DNA of 64,000 nucleotides, taken from Climacium dendroides (lineage: Eukaryota; Streptophyta; Bryopsida; Hypnales; Climaciaceae). Of the stretch, positions 37,660 to 50,760 are shown piece after piece (position 1 is the first letter of the stretch; every line of letters begins with the position of its first letter). The notes under the pieces were generated by a model. It made no database searches and had not been told where the DNA came from. It saw only the letters and a list, made by a program, of their open reading frames with translations. The translations under genes and the position numbers were made by a program. Location: contig OX467091.1 in the NCBI GenBank assembly GCA_950106755.1, positions 26,243,538 to 26,307,537 on the forward strand, read 5' to 3'.

Positions 37660-38300
37660 CCCCTTATTTATCTTTTTTGAATAAGTCTATACTACATATT
37701 CACTAGAGGACTATTGCACCACACATTCACTAGAAGATTGTATACATCAATAAACTCAACTTTATGACCCATCATTAGATTAACTCATTTGCAACTAGAT
37801 GAGTCAGACACGTGAATTGTTGATTTAAGGGCCATGGAGAATCAATTCCATCACTTTTTTTTGACAAGTCTATACCATGTATTCACCGTAGAATTGTCAG
37901 TATATGAATAAGCTCGACTTATGACCCATCTAACACTAAACTAGTTCATCTACAACTAGACTAGTTAGACATGTGAATTGCTTGCTCAAGGACCATGGAA
38001 AATCAATTCCATCACTAATTTTTTTTAACAAGTTTGCACCACATATTCACTAGAGGATTGAGTACATGAATAAACTCAACTTTATGATCCAGTACTAGAC
38101 TACCTCATCTACAACTAGATCAATGAGTCAAACAAGTGAATTGTTTGCCTAGGGGCCATGGAGAATCAATTCCATTATGTATCCTCTTTTGACAAATCTC
38201 TTCATATTCATCAAAAGACTATGTACTTGAATAGATTCAACTTTATGACCCACCACTAGAATAACTCACATAAAACTTGATGAGCCACACTATTGATGGG
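37660..38300 (+). repeat. Tandem repeat of about 162 bp, nearly four units
   Basis: CCATGGAGAATCAATTCCAT or close variants occur at 37832, 37993 and 38156, so the period is 161-163 bp. Each unit also holds a CACATATTCACTAGAGGA-like block, AACTCAACTTTATGACCC and CATCTACAACTAGATGAGT. Unit edges fade at both sides. No ORF runs through. Confidence 0.8.
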
Positions 38301-40759
38301 TTTTAAGAAGTTGTTCTATTCAAATTCACATTCTAGAAATATACATGATTGGTTAGTTTTGGACTTTGTAATGTCTCCTTGCTAAATAATTAGGATCTTT
38401 GATTCCAATTTTTTCAAATTCAATCATTGGTGGTAAATGATAAATTCCAATGCTTTTTCCAAGATTTACATACATTTTTCAATTTTTCACCAAAGATGAG
38501 TAAGGGAGAAAATTCTCCATGGTCATTGGGGGCTATTTGTTACCCAATTTTCATCTACTGAAAATTACTCTGGGTAGTGGCTTCTTTAATCCCTAAAGGC
38601 CCATTGTCCCCTTGGGGGACAAAATGTAATTGGGCAGGTTCCTATAACCTTGATTTTTAATGAAACTTTCTCATAAGATAGAAAAAACTTATTAGTTTTG
38701 AGGGAATATAATTTTTCTTTGAATCGGTGCCTAAAAGCAAAAGTTATACCACAAAAGCCCAAATTTTCACTCCACAAGTAGAAAAAGAAATCCACAAAAA
38801 CTTGAAACTTTTAATTTTTTTCCCTTATAGATTATATTTTTGTCTACACATGAAGCTTTGATTAATTCTATTTGGATTAGTGATGTGAAAATTATGAACA
38901 ATCTTATTTTGGGGGCAATCTAAGCATCTTTCTGAAAAAAATAACTTATATGATTCATTTTTTAATGCAATTTTCACAATTTTTTGAATTTCTTTTTGAC
39001 AAGGTTAAGCTTTCTGGCTAGAAAAATCTCACCATTGGGATTATAGTATTTCAATTCCATCTTAAAACTATTAACAATTTAGTTTTTCTTTCAATCTTGA
39101 ACCTATTATTATTTAACAACTTTTTCAAGAATGAAATTCAAGCTTCCTTTTATCAAAAAAATTCTATACTTTCAACTCAATTCTTCAACACAAAATAATT
39201 TAATTTCAAAGTTCATAGTGCAAAAATTTCCACAAATGGCAATTGAAGTAATTTGAAATTATAGACTAATGTTCAAAAAAACTATTTTTTTTTTAACTTT
39301 GAATTCTAATATCTCTCAATCCATAAGGTCAAACTTCATGAAATTGTTACTGTATGATTTGAGACAAGTAAAGTACAAGATTCTATAATTAGATTCTAAA
39401 TTTTTTTCATTGGTAAACACATTAGAAATGGTAGTTTTGAGTGTTTTGTTTGAAAATGGCCTTGTGCCTTTAGGGGTTACCACTAAAAAAATGATTAAAA
39501 AGATGGATGAAATCACCAAAACCTCTTCAACAAACACTAGAATTGCCAATATTTGGATGAAAGCTAATAATAATAGATAATTATGTGGATCAAGATACAA
39601 ATGTGGATCACATTTTATCCATATTTTCCTTACTTGCATACATTCTAGGTTGCATGTCACTCTAAAGTTAAATTACATGATTATCTTGCCCCTCTATTTT
39701 TGTCAAATAGGTATTTATTGAAGTGTTTCCAGTTAATATGACCTCAAACCGTTTGCTTTTAATGGATCTCATTGTATAATGGTGCTTCGTGAATGCTAAG
39801 TAACAAGTTGTCAGTGAAAGATTTTGGGTCTTCTTCAAGTTGCTTTAAACATGCACCTATTGAACATTTTGAAGTTTCTCTAAGTCTTAATTTTGAAAAG
39901 TTGCAAAAATATAGAAACTCTCTAAATTCTATTCTATTTTTTTATTTAAAAAAAACATGAAATATTTTCACTTATCAATAAAAATAACACCTAGTTGTGA
40001 TTTTGACTCCATCCATGCACACTGACCCAAATGAACAGTAATACCTACATTGAACAATTCCCCTCCACTAATTTCTTGATATTTTTATACTTTATAAATA
40101 TTAACTATTATTGTACAAAGATGCAATAATTTTCATCAAAGTAGAACTATGTATATGGCATGGGTTTATGTGCCCAAGTTGAAACACACCCCTTGCTCAT
40201 CCCCAATTTTCCTCATAAAAAAAACATCAAAACTTTTCATTTTCCACCTACGATAAAAAAAAATTGAGTTTTTGAATCCAGAGGCTTCAACAAGGAGAGG
40301 TGTAGGAGATGAATTAATTGAGTACCAAATAGAGGGTCTTTTTTCTTTACATGTACCCTTGGCATGACTTCAAAAGGACAAGTGAGGGGATTGGTTCACC
40401 TGAGTCGGGGGGTGCATTGGTTCATGGCCCAGTTCAAAGAGTCACACAATGCTCCATGTGGACGAGCGGTGAGTCATGGCCCAAGAGGATTGACATGTAT
40501 TGCTCCATCAAAGGGTAAATGTAAAAATTGTCCCCTATTTTGTGCCATTCTAATTTTTGTATGTCTTCTCTTCTCACAGCTCATTTGGAGCCTCCAATTG
40601 CAAATACAAATTCAAAATTTGCAAATTTTTATCATATGAGACAAATAAAAAATTTCTTCAGTGTTTTTTGCTAGGATAAAACTCGGGACAATACATGGGT
40701 CAATCCTCCCTCGGCGTGAGTCCCGGGGTAACTTTTTTGGGTAAGGCAACCTAATTGTT
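38301..40759. other. AT-rich intergenic DNA with a diverged repeat copy at 40383-40720
   Basis: Mostly unassigned. 40490-40720 resembles the body of the CAGGG element (TGTCCCCTATTTTGTGCC, CAATTGCAAATACAAATTC, TCAGTGTTTTTTGCTAGG). Confidence 0.4.
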
Positions 40760-43700
40760 AGGGCACCCTAATCTCACTCTTCTGAGTAGATGTGTCTACC
40801 TTACCACCAAAAACACCAGCCGAAATTGTCTGCCTCCGAGTCAAACGGGTCCAGCCGGCTAGTGGGGGCGGGGCGGGCGGGTCCTTCCCGGCCGTCGTCA
40901 GTCGGGGTTTGGGAGGCACCTCGGGCACCGAAACTCGCAGTCCTCCCTCCCTGCAAACATTTACCGATGGTAAGTTAACTGCCCCGCAGCCGGCTGGCTG
41001 GCAGGCAAGCCTGCGCCGCAAACTGCCAATCTCCCATGTGACTCCCATTTAATAATAGCTGCACGACCCGCGCCACACGGCCCACCGTGATGCTTGTGGG
41101 ATGCCCCCTCTCGCCTCTTCTCGGTCTTGGGACTTCGTTGGGGTGTGTGCACTACAGTTGCCATGCATCCCTTTAGCAATTCGAAATAAGTTTAGTAAGG
41201 CAAAGATTCGGTGCCACTGTCAGGAGTTGCTACAGATGCAACCTCCTCTAGAGTCTAGACCTCTACTTGCCTTGCGGCGAGGTTCATGGGTAACGTCGGG
41301 GTAGATGGCAGGAAGGTGAGAGATCGATCAACTCATGAAAAGCCCTGATCGATCCTCAAGACGGACCTGATGACAAAAACAGGATTCGGAGCAAAAGCAA
41401 GGGTAGTAATGTGGTCCGTAGCATGGAGGTTGGCGACAACTTAAACCGTGAAAGAGCCTCGAAAGAAATGGAGAAGGTTAAGCTACTAAAAATGTTCTGA
41501 TTTTTGGACCACTGGGTTCGCAGTGGGTACAGTACGCATCCCATCCACCTGGAGTTGGAGATGGTCGTACGGTCTGTCTGTCGCGCTGCCTGCCTGACCG
41601 TCACAGGGCGTCATCAATATACGACTCCGCTGGCGAGGAAATTCCGATCCCTGACCGTAAAAGTTCGCGTCAGTCTCTAGCTCTTATCTATCCACCTCAC
41701 AGCGGCTGCTCGGCATGGGTGACGGTGCAGATGCAATCGCCCCAATAAACTATCTGCAGCAGTTGGTTTAAAAATGGGCAAATGCCGCACCTTCTATGAT
41801 TGGGCGGTGGGGCCGGCCCCCATATCTCAGTCAAGCGTTCCCGAGACATTCTTCAGTAAAGTGTGTGTGATTTTATTCCCTTACAGCGTGGAGGCTGGGT
41901 GATGAGCCCCAACGGGATCCACCTCCCGGGCGGGAGGGCTGGATGGCTTGGCTTCGTCTCTTGTTTGATTCCATATACGGTAAGGGAAACGAATATAGTA
42001 TCGACGCCTTCAACACCCCCCACGAGCGTGCTCCGTGCGTTCCTGGCTATTCTCCTGATTTTCATTAGAAAATTTAGACTTCGCCCCCACTGAGGGACAT
42101 GGCGGACGGACGCCAACAACACTGGAGTCCAAGCCATTATTCCAACTCTAAATGGGGGTTCTCGCCCATTTACTATAATATATTGCCCCTGCGCTAACAA
42201 TCCACTCCAATTTTTAAAAATTTCTTTTGACACAACTGGAAGAATTTCATTGCAGGAAAAATGGGGCACTGTAAGGCATAAACGCGGCTGATGCACCAGT
42301 TAAGGCCAATCCACTCCAATTGAGAAGTCCTGCATATTGCCCCAATTCAAGAGAGAAAAATTCTTGATGAAGATCAGGTTGTAGACTTCCTTGCGTGAAT
42401 ATACCGACAGTTTATTCACAGGCCAATTGGATGCAACGGTGCAACTCTGTTGCAAGGTTTTAAGGAATTATTGGAATAGCGGTTGACCGACACTGCGTTC
42501 CACTACCCGCCTGGCTGTGCAACTGTGCAAGTTGTTTCCATGGCATGATGCTCGTGCTAATAATCTGATCCTTATCCTTGCTTGCTGAACATCGCCGCTT
42601 TATTAGCCTAATTTCGTTTCGTAATTAATGTTTAATTTTACCTTTCGTCCTGGACTCCTGGACAGACGACGCAAACTGAAAGCGAGGGACGTGTCTGAGC
42701 AGTAATTTTAGACTTTTCACATGTCTGGGAACTCGAGTGCTTCCGCAGCTGAGTAATAAATACGGGGCGGCGTGATTATTGGTTCAGGTCATGTCAATTT
42801 TTATGGCAGTATTGACGGAAGATCATGGGGTGAAGATCAGAGCCTAGCTTTTTTCCAGCAATGATGTGGATTTATTCAAAGCCCAGGGTCGGTGCAGCGG
42901 TGCTCCCACTTTTAACTGTTGCTCAGAGCTAGCATGAAACCTGTGTGTAATTGAATCGTGGAAGTGTTTCTGGCTTTCTGCATGCGGGTTTCCACAAAAG
43001 GAGGTTTCAAATCCACTGGAAAAAGCAGTGAAATCAATGAATTTCGTGAGGGCAATGGAGTACTTATTAATTCGGACTGCCCACTCCGTCATGCAGACCG
43101 ACGGATCGAGCCAGCACACACTTATTCCTTTTCATTTTGAAAAATGAATTTCATTGACACATCAGAAACTTTTTCCGCCATCGTTCCGTAACGTTCTGAT
43201 CCGTCCGTGTCATACAAGGAAAAGAAAACAGTAGCGACGGAGTACGTGAGAAGCTCCGGGACTGAGCTTCATTTATGAAGAATTCCAGGCACAGATCGAA
43301 TGAATGGAATGTGAGCCGGAAGTTGTATCCTCAGTTTCGGAGAAGGAATCGTCCACACCATCTGGGGTACAGTGACACCAGTCCAGGGCAAAGTCCAGTC
43401 TATTCTGGACAGTGGTCACCTTCGAGACATATTCTAGGTCATGGCAAAAGCCCGCAAGCGAGGACCTCTTTCCATGCAAAGCGGCCTTCAAACAAGCGCC
43501 ATGGCGGGGGGGCGTCCAAGCAGATTAGGCCGAAAGTCCTCAAGGAAATACGTGCATTCTGGGTTGAACCAAAGTTTTCTCTTCAAAGTCATCACTTTTT
43601 AGTTAAGGTAATCCTGAAAGGTCAATCCTGGATTGTTAAATGTTGCAGTTTAATGTAAACTAAATTGAAGTGGGCGATGGGTTCTTCAGGGTCAAATACT

Positions 43701-43960
43701 CGTGGACTTAAAGTCAGTCCAACTTCGTTCGCAATGCGGACGGATCCGTCCGCAACAAGCTCAGTGCCGTGAAAGCATCAACGTGATCGAGCCCCTTCAC
43801 TCACTAATAAGAAGCTTGGTAAGCCCCCCCTGTTGGGATAAGGCCAGCGTAGATATTATCACGCATGCTGACACGTGGCAGACCTTCATTGAACCGAGGA
43901 CCAAAGGAAGGCTCATGCAGCCAATGCATGCGGCGTCCAGCTCGGTTTCTAACATGACGG
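40760..43960. other. GC-rich, ORF-poor island of unknown function
   Basis: For about 3.2 kb the sequence is GC-richer and CpG-containing, unlike the DNA on both sides. Frames of 60-147 codons occur on both strands (for example 43275-43658 plus and 41853-42296 minus). None has a known domain, and I could not chain them by splice sites into a gene. It may be a non-coding transcript, a decayed gene or regulatory DNA. Confidence 0.3.
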
Positions 43961-44094
43961 ACTGAATAGCTTAAACGTCTCCCTCTCTGGAAAATGGTGA
44001 CTTGTAGGTGGGAGAATGTAGCTAGCCAGTGTAAAATCAAGGCCACAGTAAATAAAATTTGACTACTGGTTGAGCCTCACATATTCCAAGCTTC

Positions 44095-44415
44095 TAAGGT
44101 AGCAAGTAGGTCCATAAATCGACCACCCAAGAATGGGAATGGAATTGGGGGGAGGTAAAGCTTCTCAAAAAATATTTTTTGAGTACATTTTCCTTGAAAG
44201 ACAAGTGGAATTGGCATCTAACCCAAGTTGTTTCATATTTTTTTGGAGCTTTGTGGAATTAGTCATGAAATTTTGAAGTTGAACTAGCATGGGGCTCCAA
44301 AATCCCCCACCTCCTAAAATGTTCACTGTTTGAACATCAGCGAAGGCTACGAAAAAACAAGATGTACCAAATAGTGTATATTTCAAGAGGTGGGTGGTTT
44401 TAGAGCCTCTTAACC
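44095..44415 (+). mobile_element. MITE with TTAAGGTAGGAGGTCC-type terminus, copy 3
   Basis: It opens CTAAGGTAGCAAGTAGGTCC (a 4-bp change in the terminus) and has the body GACAAGTGGAATTGGCATCT. Its clear inner hairpin pairs GGGCTCCAAAATCCCCCACC (near 44290) with GAGGTGGGTGGTTTTAGAGC (near 44385). The right end (GAGCCTCTTAACCTC) is partly decayed. Confidence 0.7.
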
Positions 44416-45999
44416 TCTAAAAGTGCCAAATTTGTAGAATGGTTCTAGGATTAGTAGGTGACTAGGTGTGAAGTCCAAATGGTTGAGTGAGTTTATGAAA
44501 AGGTAGATTTCTTGATTATTCATGTTATAAAGGAAGGCCATCAACCAATAAAACTTGGATTTTTTTACCAAAACCTACAAATTTGAATGTTGAGCATCCT
44601 TTTTGTTTGGTATTTTCTTCTTTCTAAAAGGTTCATGCCACTTCCATTGTCCTTTTTTCTAAATGCTTCTTGTAATTGAACCTTTTATGGTATCAAAACT
44701 TTGCCCTTGTTAAAGTGAGATATGTCACGTTTAACCAATACTAATGCTAGAGTGACATGTGTCTTGTTTACTAACCAAATTCTAGCCTTGACGCATGGTG
44801 TTGTAGTGATATGTGCCCTTTTGTATTCACGTGATAAATGCCGTATTTAAAAAAAAACTTACTACTAAAAAATAAGTCTTTAAGCACCAAACAAAAATGT
44901 CAGAGTTTCTTTGCTAATATAAACATTTTAATGTCCTTGTGGCACCTCCTTTCTTACTAGTGCATATAATGGCTACAAGTCTTGTATAGATCCCTCTAAA
45001 TGAAGACAACTAACAACGTACAAGAGAATGTTTTTTTGTTTTTTTTTAATTAAATTTTTTTTAATACATGAAGGTAAATGTAAGAAGTTGTACCCTATTT
45101 TGGAATGAATAATTTTACATCTTGTGACTTCTCCCAACTCATTCCACGCCTTGGATTCCAACTTCGATTTCCAAATTTCCATTAGCCAATGTAAATAATG
45201 AAGTTTCCTCCATTTCAAGGTGTTTTTTTACAAAGAGCTTTCGACCAAGGAGGGATCCATCCTCCCTGGCAGAGAGTTCGCTGCCCCCCTTCACGTGGAC
45301 AAACCCACGTTGGCTTTGTCAGCCCAATCCTGACGCTATTTGGGAAACTCCCTCTTGCGTTTGAAAACAAAAATGTTTTCCCATTTGAATGGGACCAAGT
45401 AAACAAACATACAACTTACTCCGTCAATACTAGATTCAATCCCTCCGCTTTGTAGTTTGTATGCAATGGTTTGGTCCATTTTATTAAATTTAAAAAAATT
45501 TAAAAAAATTCTTTTTGTCGATGTTTCCCAATTCCACTAATTAACTTTGAACTAGCCACTAGCCGGTTCTTTACAAGTATAGGCTCACGCTGACTCAATG
45601 TAACTTAACCCTTTGGGGATGTTGTTGTTTTCTATATGCTCTCCCTTGTTGTATATAGAAGGTGGGAAATTGAGTAGCACGTGAATCCCATTCAATTCAA
45701 GCTATAAATTTCAGACCAAGTCACAAACTGACTACTGTTTAGTTGAGAAATTTTTGGAATTTTTTTTTAGTGTTCAAAGAAGATCCAATAAATTCAATGT
45801 ATGAACATACAACAACTCTAAACTCTCTCCCTCCCTCACTATGTTACCCTCTATAAGATTGGCATGTATTTTTTGGCTGTATAGAAATTTTGGACGGATA
45901 CATGTGGCTAGAGATTTGCATATTTTAGGTTGAAATTTTAGTAGAAGGTGGGACATCGTGAAGGAGCTTGAGGGGTTGAATTAGTCCATGGTCCCATGC
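44416..45999. other. Mostly AT-rich intergenic DNA, nothing recognised
   Basis: Chance ORFs only, and no repeat ends seen. A patch at 45230-45330 is GC-richer without recognisable content. Confidence 0.35.
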
Positions 46000-47950
46000 T
46001 CTGGCCCAGAAGTTCAGTGTTTTACATTGGAGTTTTTCTTTTTCTTGGTAGAAAATGAACCCACGTCATTGGTAGGAAGTGGGTCTGAGCTGTCTTTCCA
46101 GTTCCTGTACTCCCTCCGTCCCTCCCATCATGGCCTACTCACTGAAAAGCTCCAGATCTCTGCAAATCTTTCGTAGAATCCCGAAGCCGGTAAGGTACTG
46201 CAACAACGAAGCTGCTGCTCATCGAGACACAACAGCGACGGAGCCCCAAATGAATGTGGACTCTCCCATCCATCCTCCGGCCCTCACTGCTCCACGAGTG
46301 AGTAGGTAGATAGATAGACGCATATTTTACTTCTTCAGTTGATTTTTGGGATTGTTTTTTCAGAGATGAAAAAGAGGCAAGTTCATTACCCCTACTCCTT
46401 GTTTCGGCATTCGATTTCGTGCTACTGCACTGTACCGAGAGAGAGCCTTTTCGCCCCTCCTGTCCTACTCCCGTCATGGTCCAAGAAAAGAGGAGAACGG
46501 AATCCACCCACCAAATCGTGGGTGGGAAGAGGGTGATGCACTCATGCATCACGCATGAGCGAGCGAATGACGACGGAGGTTCAAAGAAGAGAATAAAGAA
46601 GGCGAAGGAAGAGTAAGAAGGCACAGCAGTGGGGAAGCGGAAATTAAAATGCAGCAAATAGGAGACCGAAAGCTTTGGAAGGGGAAAACAGCGAGCGGAA
46701 GCAAGAAAAACGAGAAGAGAAGGGCAGTGGAGGGGGGAGGGCATGCAGCCGCCGCGAGGGAGCGCGAGACACGTGTCAGGCAGGCAAGTGGACGGCGCCG
46801 GGGAAGCGATTTTCACTCGGGCGATGGCGAGGCTGCGATTGGGTGGATGCGTGTGCCTCCACGCGCCGAAACACGTGGCGGAAGAAGAGTGCGGGAGAGC
46901 GAATAGCGGTGGGGTCCAGGATCATGCGGGGCAATGATTGGGAAGGAGGCCCAGGCGCACGACCTTCGCACATGGCGGGATGCAGGCCGGACAGAGGCAG
47001 GGCAGACCGGCAGAGGCAGGGCTGCGGCTGCGGGCGGGCTGCGGGCGGGCTGCGCGGCGGCGGTTGCTGCGCAGGGCTTCAGTCCCCTCCCGGACAGCGT
47101 TTTTAATTTTACGGTGAATGCTGTGGGTGTTTTTCCGGGTGTTTTTTTTCCCTTCATTGTCAAGTGGACACCAGAAACTGCAACTTGGGGTTGAATGTTG
47201 ACTGCTGTTACGACTCCGTAGATAATGTTGTGGGTTGAAAATCAGGCAACACGCATACGCATCGTGGATATGATGGATCGGATGCCGTGTCCGACCCACG
47301 AAAAATAAAAAGAGAGGATTCCGTCATCGGCAGTTCGGCTGGCTGTCTAGCTCCCAACCAGAAAACCACGATTCAAAGCTGTTCCCTTCCCCCTGTTGCC
47401 GCTCTCCTGGGAGCAGGCAAGCCTTGGCAACTTCCTTTTGCCGTTTTGCGCCGATTTCACTCCAGACTAAAGGCTTTGCGACTTAATTGCGCGCCTGGGG
47501 ATGGGGTCTGTCTCCCCGCCTAGCCGTTCCTTCCAGTCCGGTTTCGCTTATTAGGACTGCCCGCATGCAGCATGCAATAGATCCTGTCGTGCACCTGAAT
47601 TAACCTGATCACGATCAGTCGCGCGCCGCAGTTCAGTTACGTTTGCACATCGATTTCCAAGCACGCATACTTGCATGCCATGCCGCCTACCGAATGCGAT
47701 CTTTCCTGTCGTGATGACGTTCTCCAGGCTCCACCGGCGATCGCAGCCAGGCAGAGCACGGATCATGCACCGAGTCCATCTTTATTCCAACTGAATTTCC
47801 CTGAGTGTATCGATCCGTCTAGCTTCAGGTAATTCGAGAGGTCCAGGAAGGAAACACCGATACATTCTACCGGGGACAGCGGCAGAACGGACTTCGGGAG
47901 TGACCTCCCAGGGTATTGTAACCTCGATCTAGCTAGTGTTGGAAACGAAG
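46000..47950. other. GC-rich, ORF-poor island of unknown function
   Basis: A second CpG-containing GC-rich block, about 2 kb. The longest frame (46139-46816 minus, 225 codons) is Ser/Pro/Phe-rich without a domain, and five other overlapping frames of 116-143 codons compete with it. This looks like promoter, leader or non-coding RNA rather than CDS. Confidence 0.3.
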
Positions 47951-49479
47951 AAAAGTTGTGGGAAGCTCTTGCAATGAACTTTCCCTTGTTGAATTACAGT
48001 CATACTGTATCAGGTAACTACACCTAAAGGCATCCACATAAGCAATTCAAAATGTTGTTCCTATTATTAAACTACCTGCTAGTACTCTTTGGATTGGATC
48101 TTGTTGGAAGCTAAAAGAGTATTCTATGATTCTCCTCTTATGCATATATTGAATGCCGGATGGGTAAACTATGAATTTCCAAAGTGTTTCTAAAACCGAC
48201 TCTAGGACTCTCATGAAGAGTGGAAATACACTTTAGACAAGAATCTATAGCTGGGTCAATTTTATATTATCATAATGTGAACAAGAGTAAAGTTTTCACT
48301 ACATTTTAATATTGCTATGAAGTGCCTTGAAAATTCAACAAACATACCAAGGGTTGAAGCAGATCCAACATTGTCAAGGTGATGAAGTAACATCACTCAA
48401 AAATCAAACATGTTTCCCAAAAGGCACATGCCTTACAAAATCCGACAAACTTAAACCTAATGTGCTTGTTGTCAAATGTTTCGCATGTGTAAGGAGGTTG
48501 GAAATAGGCACATTGCTTTAGAAAGTCTACCAATTCAATTCTGACCTCTTATTTCTTTTTAAATATTGTATCTCAATGTCGTTGTTGAATTGGATCGCAC
48601 CATAATTTGTGCTCTGAAATCAAGGCACCGATTCATTTGATTTTTTCCTTGCATGGACCTCAATAATACCAAGGCCCCATTGCTGAATAATGTTATAATA
48701 CAGGGAGGATTCAATGGTACTGAGGCAGTTTTTTCTGCAATTTTCAAACCGTTAAACTATATATATTTTTTTCGAAATGAAATGAAATGTTTGGCTCTGC
48801 ATGCAAAACAAAAACAAAAAAACAAAAAACCTTAAGAGCAGATATTCTCCATTCCAATTCCCCAGCTGGGACCTCTTTATTATTGCAATTTGTCCATTGT
48901 ACCCATGCTCCGTTCACATGACCAATACTCCCTTTTTCAACCTAATTTCCAACAGGACTCGGACGACGAGAGGAGACTTTTCTTATTTCAATTTTTTCTT
49001 TTCTTTCTGTGTGTGTGTGTGTGTGTGTTTTGAAACAATGAAGTTTTATTAGAATGATATTCCAACGTGAGAAACAAACATCAAATGAACTTACTACCCA
49101 ACAAAGGAATCCTTCCGTCCAGCCCTACCATTTTTCTTTTTCTTTTTTCATTTTTAAAAATCATTTTGGAGAAAGTACTACCAGTTGTTTCTTCAATGTT
49201 CATCTGAATACTTGAATGATACTTGGTGATATCTAGTACAGTGTATTCAAATTAGTTTATTGCTACCAAATTTATTGCTACCAAGGTGAAATATGACTAT
49301 TGGTCGTAAGATACAATAATCTGACCATTTTAGTTTAGGAAAATTTCCTTTATAAAAAATAGCCGACATCTTTTGGCTCTTGCCAATTGGTGTAAAATCA
49401 TGTATGAAAAAAAAACATTCTAGTCCTTACTGAGGCTGATTTAGTGATCTTATCATTTATACCTTAAATGAGGATGTAT
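47951..49479. other. Intergenic DNA with a TG microsatellite
   Basis: About ten TG units lie at 49008-49029. No gene was recognised. Confidence 0.5.
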
Positions 49480-49690
49480 GTTTTGTTCTATTTGTTTATG
49501 ATGGCGAGATCCACTAAACTGTGTGTCCCACGGCCACATTCTTGGCACGGCTTTCTTCGAAGAGGGATGTATGGGCCGTTTGTTTTGTGGTGCTTTGACT
49601 TTTGGTAGAAAAGATAATTGAATTACATTTTTTTTTTAAATTTTTATTTTGGTTGTGACAACAACACAAGGCACACTAGTTCATTTCATT
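49480..49690 (-). repeat. Dispersed repeat, inverted single copy
   Basis: Same family as 27258 and 29026, read on the minus strand. It ends with GGTTGTGACAACAACACAAG and GGCACACTAGT, and contains a GAAGAGGGATGTATGGGCC core corresponding to the GCACCCCTCCTTG block. Confidence 0.6.
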
Positions 49691-50420
49691 AAACAAATAA
49701 AGATTCCTACATGACCAATTGTTGACTTTTCAATGCCAATGTGGCACCATCCCACTGGCAACTCATCTCCCTTGCCATTCCAAGTTGCCACTCATGACCT
49801 TTGTTCCTTTCCACTTGCTTCCTATCCCCTTGGCCCCCTTTGGATCATGAAGATCCAAGGTTGTGCTTGCCAAATGCACAGTTAGTTGGTGATGTGTGGT
49901 CGAGTCTATAGTAGTGCACGAAGCTCCTTGCACTCCTCTCGACTCCATTGGTATGGATTCGAGAATGGATTGGAGAACCCATTTGCCAGTAGGGCGGCTC
50001 CTCGGTTATCTCATCCCTTCCCTGAGGAAGTCCCGTTGGCCCCCACGTAGCCGAACTGGTGACGTGGCGATCCCAGTCCCCGAGAGCTCCTTCCTTCGTT
50101 GGTTTCCTTCTGGGGTCCCTGTACAGTAGGTCAGTTGGGTAGTACACTCCAAATCATTTCCAGCATTCCCATTCAGGATGGCCCTCTCACTTGGGGTAGC
50201 TGGACAGTCAGGGCAGCTCACGACCAGTAACTTACTACATCTTAATTATTATTTTTAATTAATTTATTAATGAATGAATGAATGAATTCATGGGGGGCGA
50301 ATTTAGTCAATATTTAACAACATTTTCATCTTGGATTGGTTCATTCTCACATGCTTTTATGAATTTAAAAATAAATAAATAAAAAAAATAAAAGTAAATT
50401 TACTTACTTTTGTTTGGGTA
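49691..50420. other. Intergenic DNA, no gene recognised
   Basis: GC-richer at 49740-50220 with overlapping frames of up to 100 codons on opposite strands, none with a known domain. AT-rich after that, including a GAAT repeat near 50270. Confidence 0.3.
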
Positions 50421-50672
50421 CACTACAATTGGTAAATAGTGCTGGGGTGATAATTAGTGTTGTTTTCTATTTTTTATCCCAACACTATATTTTGTTCCCA
50501 TCGAACACGAAATACACTCTCGTAGAAATGTGGAATTGACCAGATTTTACTATAGAGCTAAAATAGTGTTAAAATGGATAAATAATGTTCTAACACTAAC
50601 CTCGCAAATCACAATTAGTGTTATTGTTGACAATTAGTGTAGCCAACACTATTTACCAATTTTAGTGTAGTG
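50421..50672. mobile_element. CACTA-type MITE, 252 bp
   Basis: It starts CACTACAATTGGTAAATAGTG and ends CACTATTTACCAATTTTAGTGTAGTG (two blocks of the same inverted repeat, about 25 bp). CACTA...TAGTG ends define the CACTA (En/Spm) superfamily. The flanking triplets GTA and GCA could be a 3-bp target duplication with one change. Sub-terminal AATTAGTGTTG-type motifs repeat several times inside both ends, as in En/Spm elements. No ORF is present. Confidence 0.8.
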
Positions 50673-50760
50673 GCACATTAATTTTTAAGTTCTAGTGGAA
50701 AAATAAAATGGCATTGAACAAATTGAAATTCAATTCTAATTTCACACATTGAAGGGAGGG

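Noticed and set aside
43275..43658. 127-codon plus-strand frame, basic, as a small gene
   Set aside because: No recognisable domain, an overlapping 72-codon antisense frame, and no supporting splice or promoter signal.
46139..46816. 225-codon frame on the minus strand as a gene
   Set aside because: Ser/Pro/Phe-rich low-information sequence without a domain, overlapped by several equally long frames on both strands in a GC-rich island.
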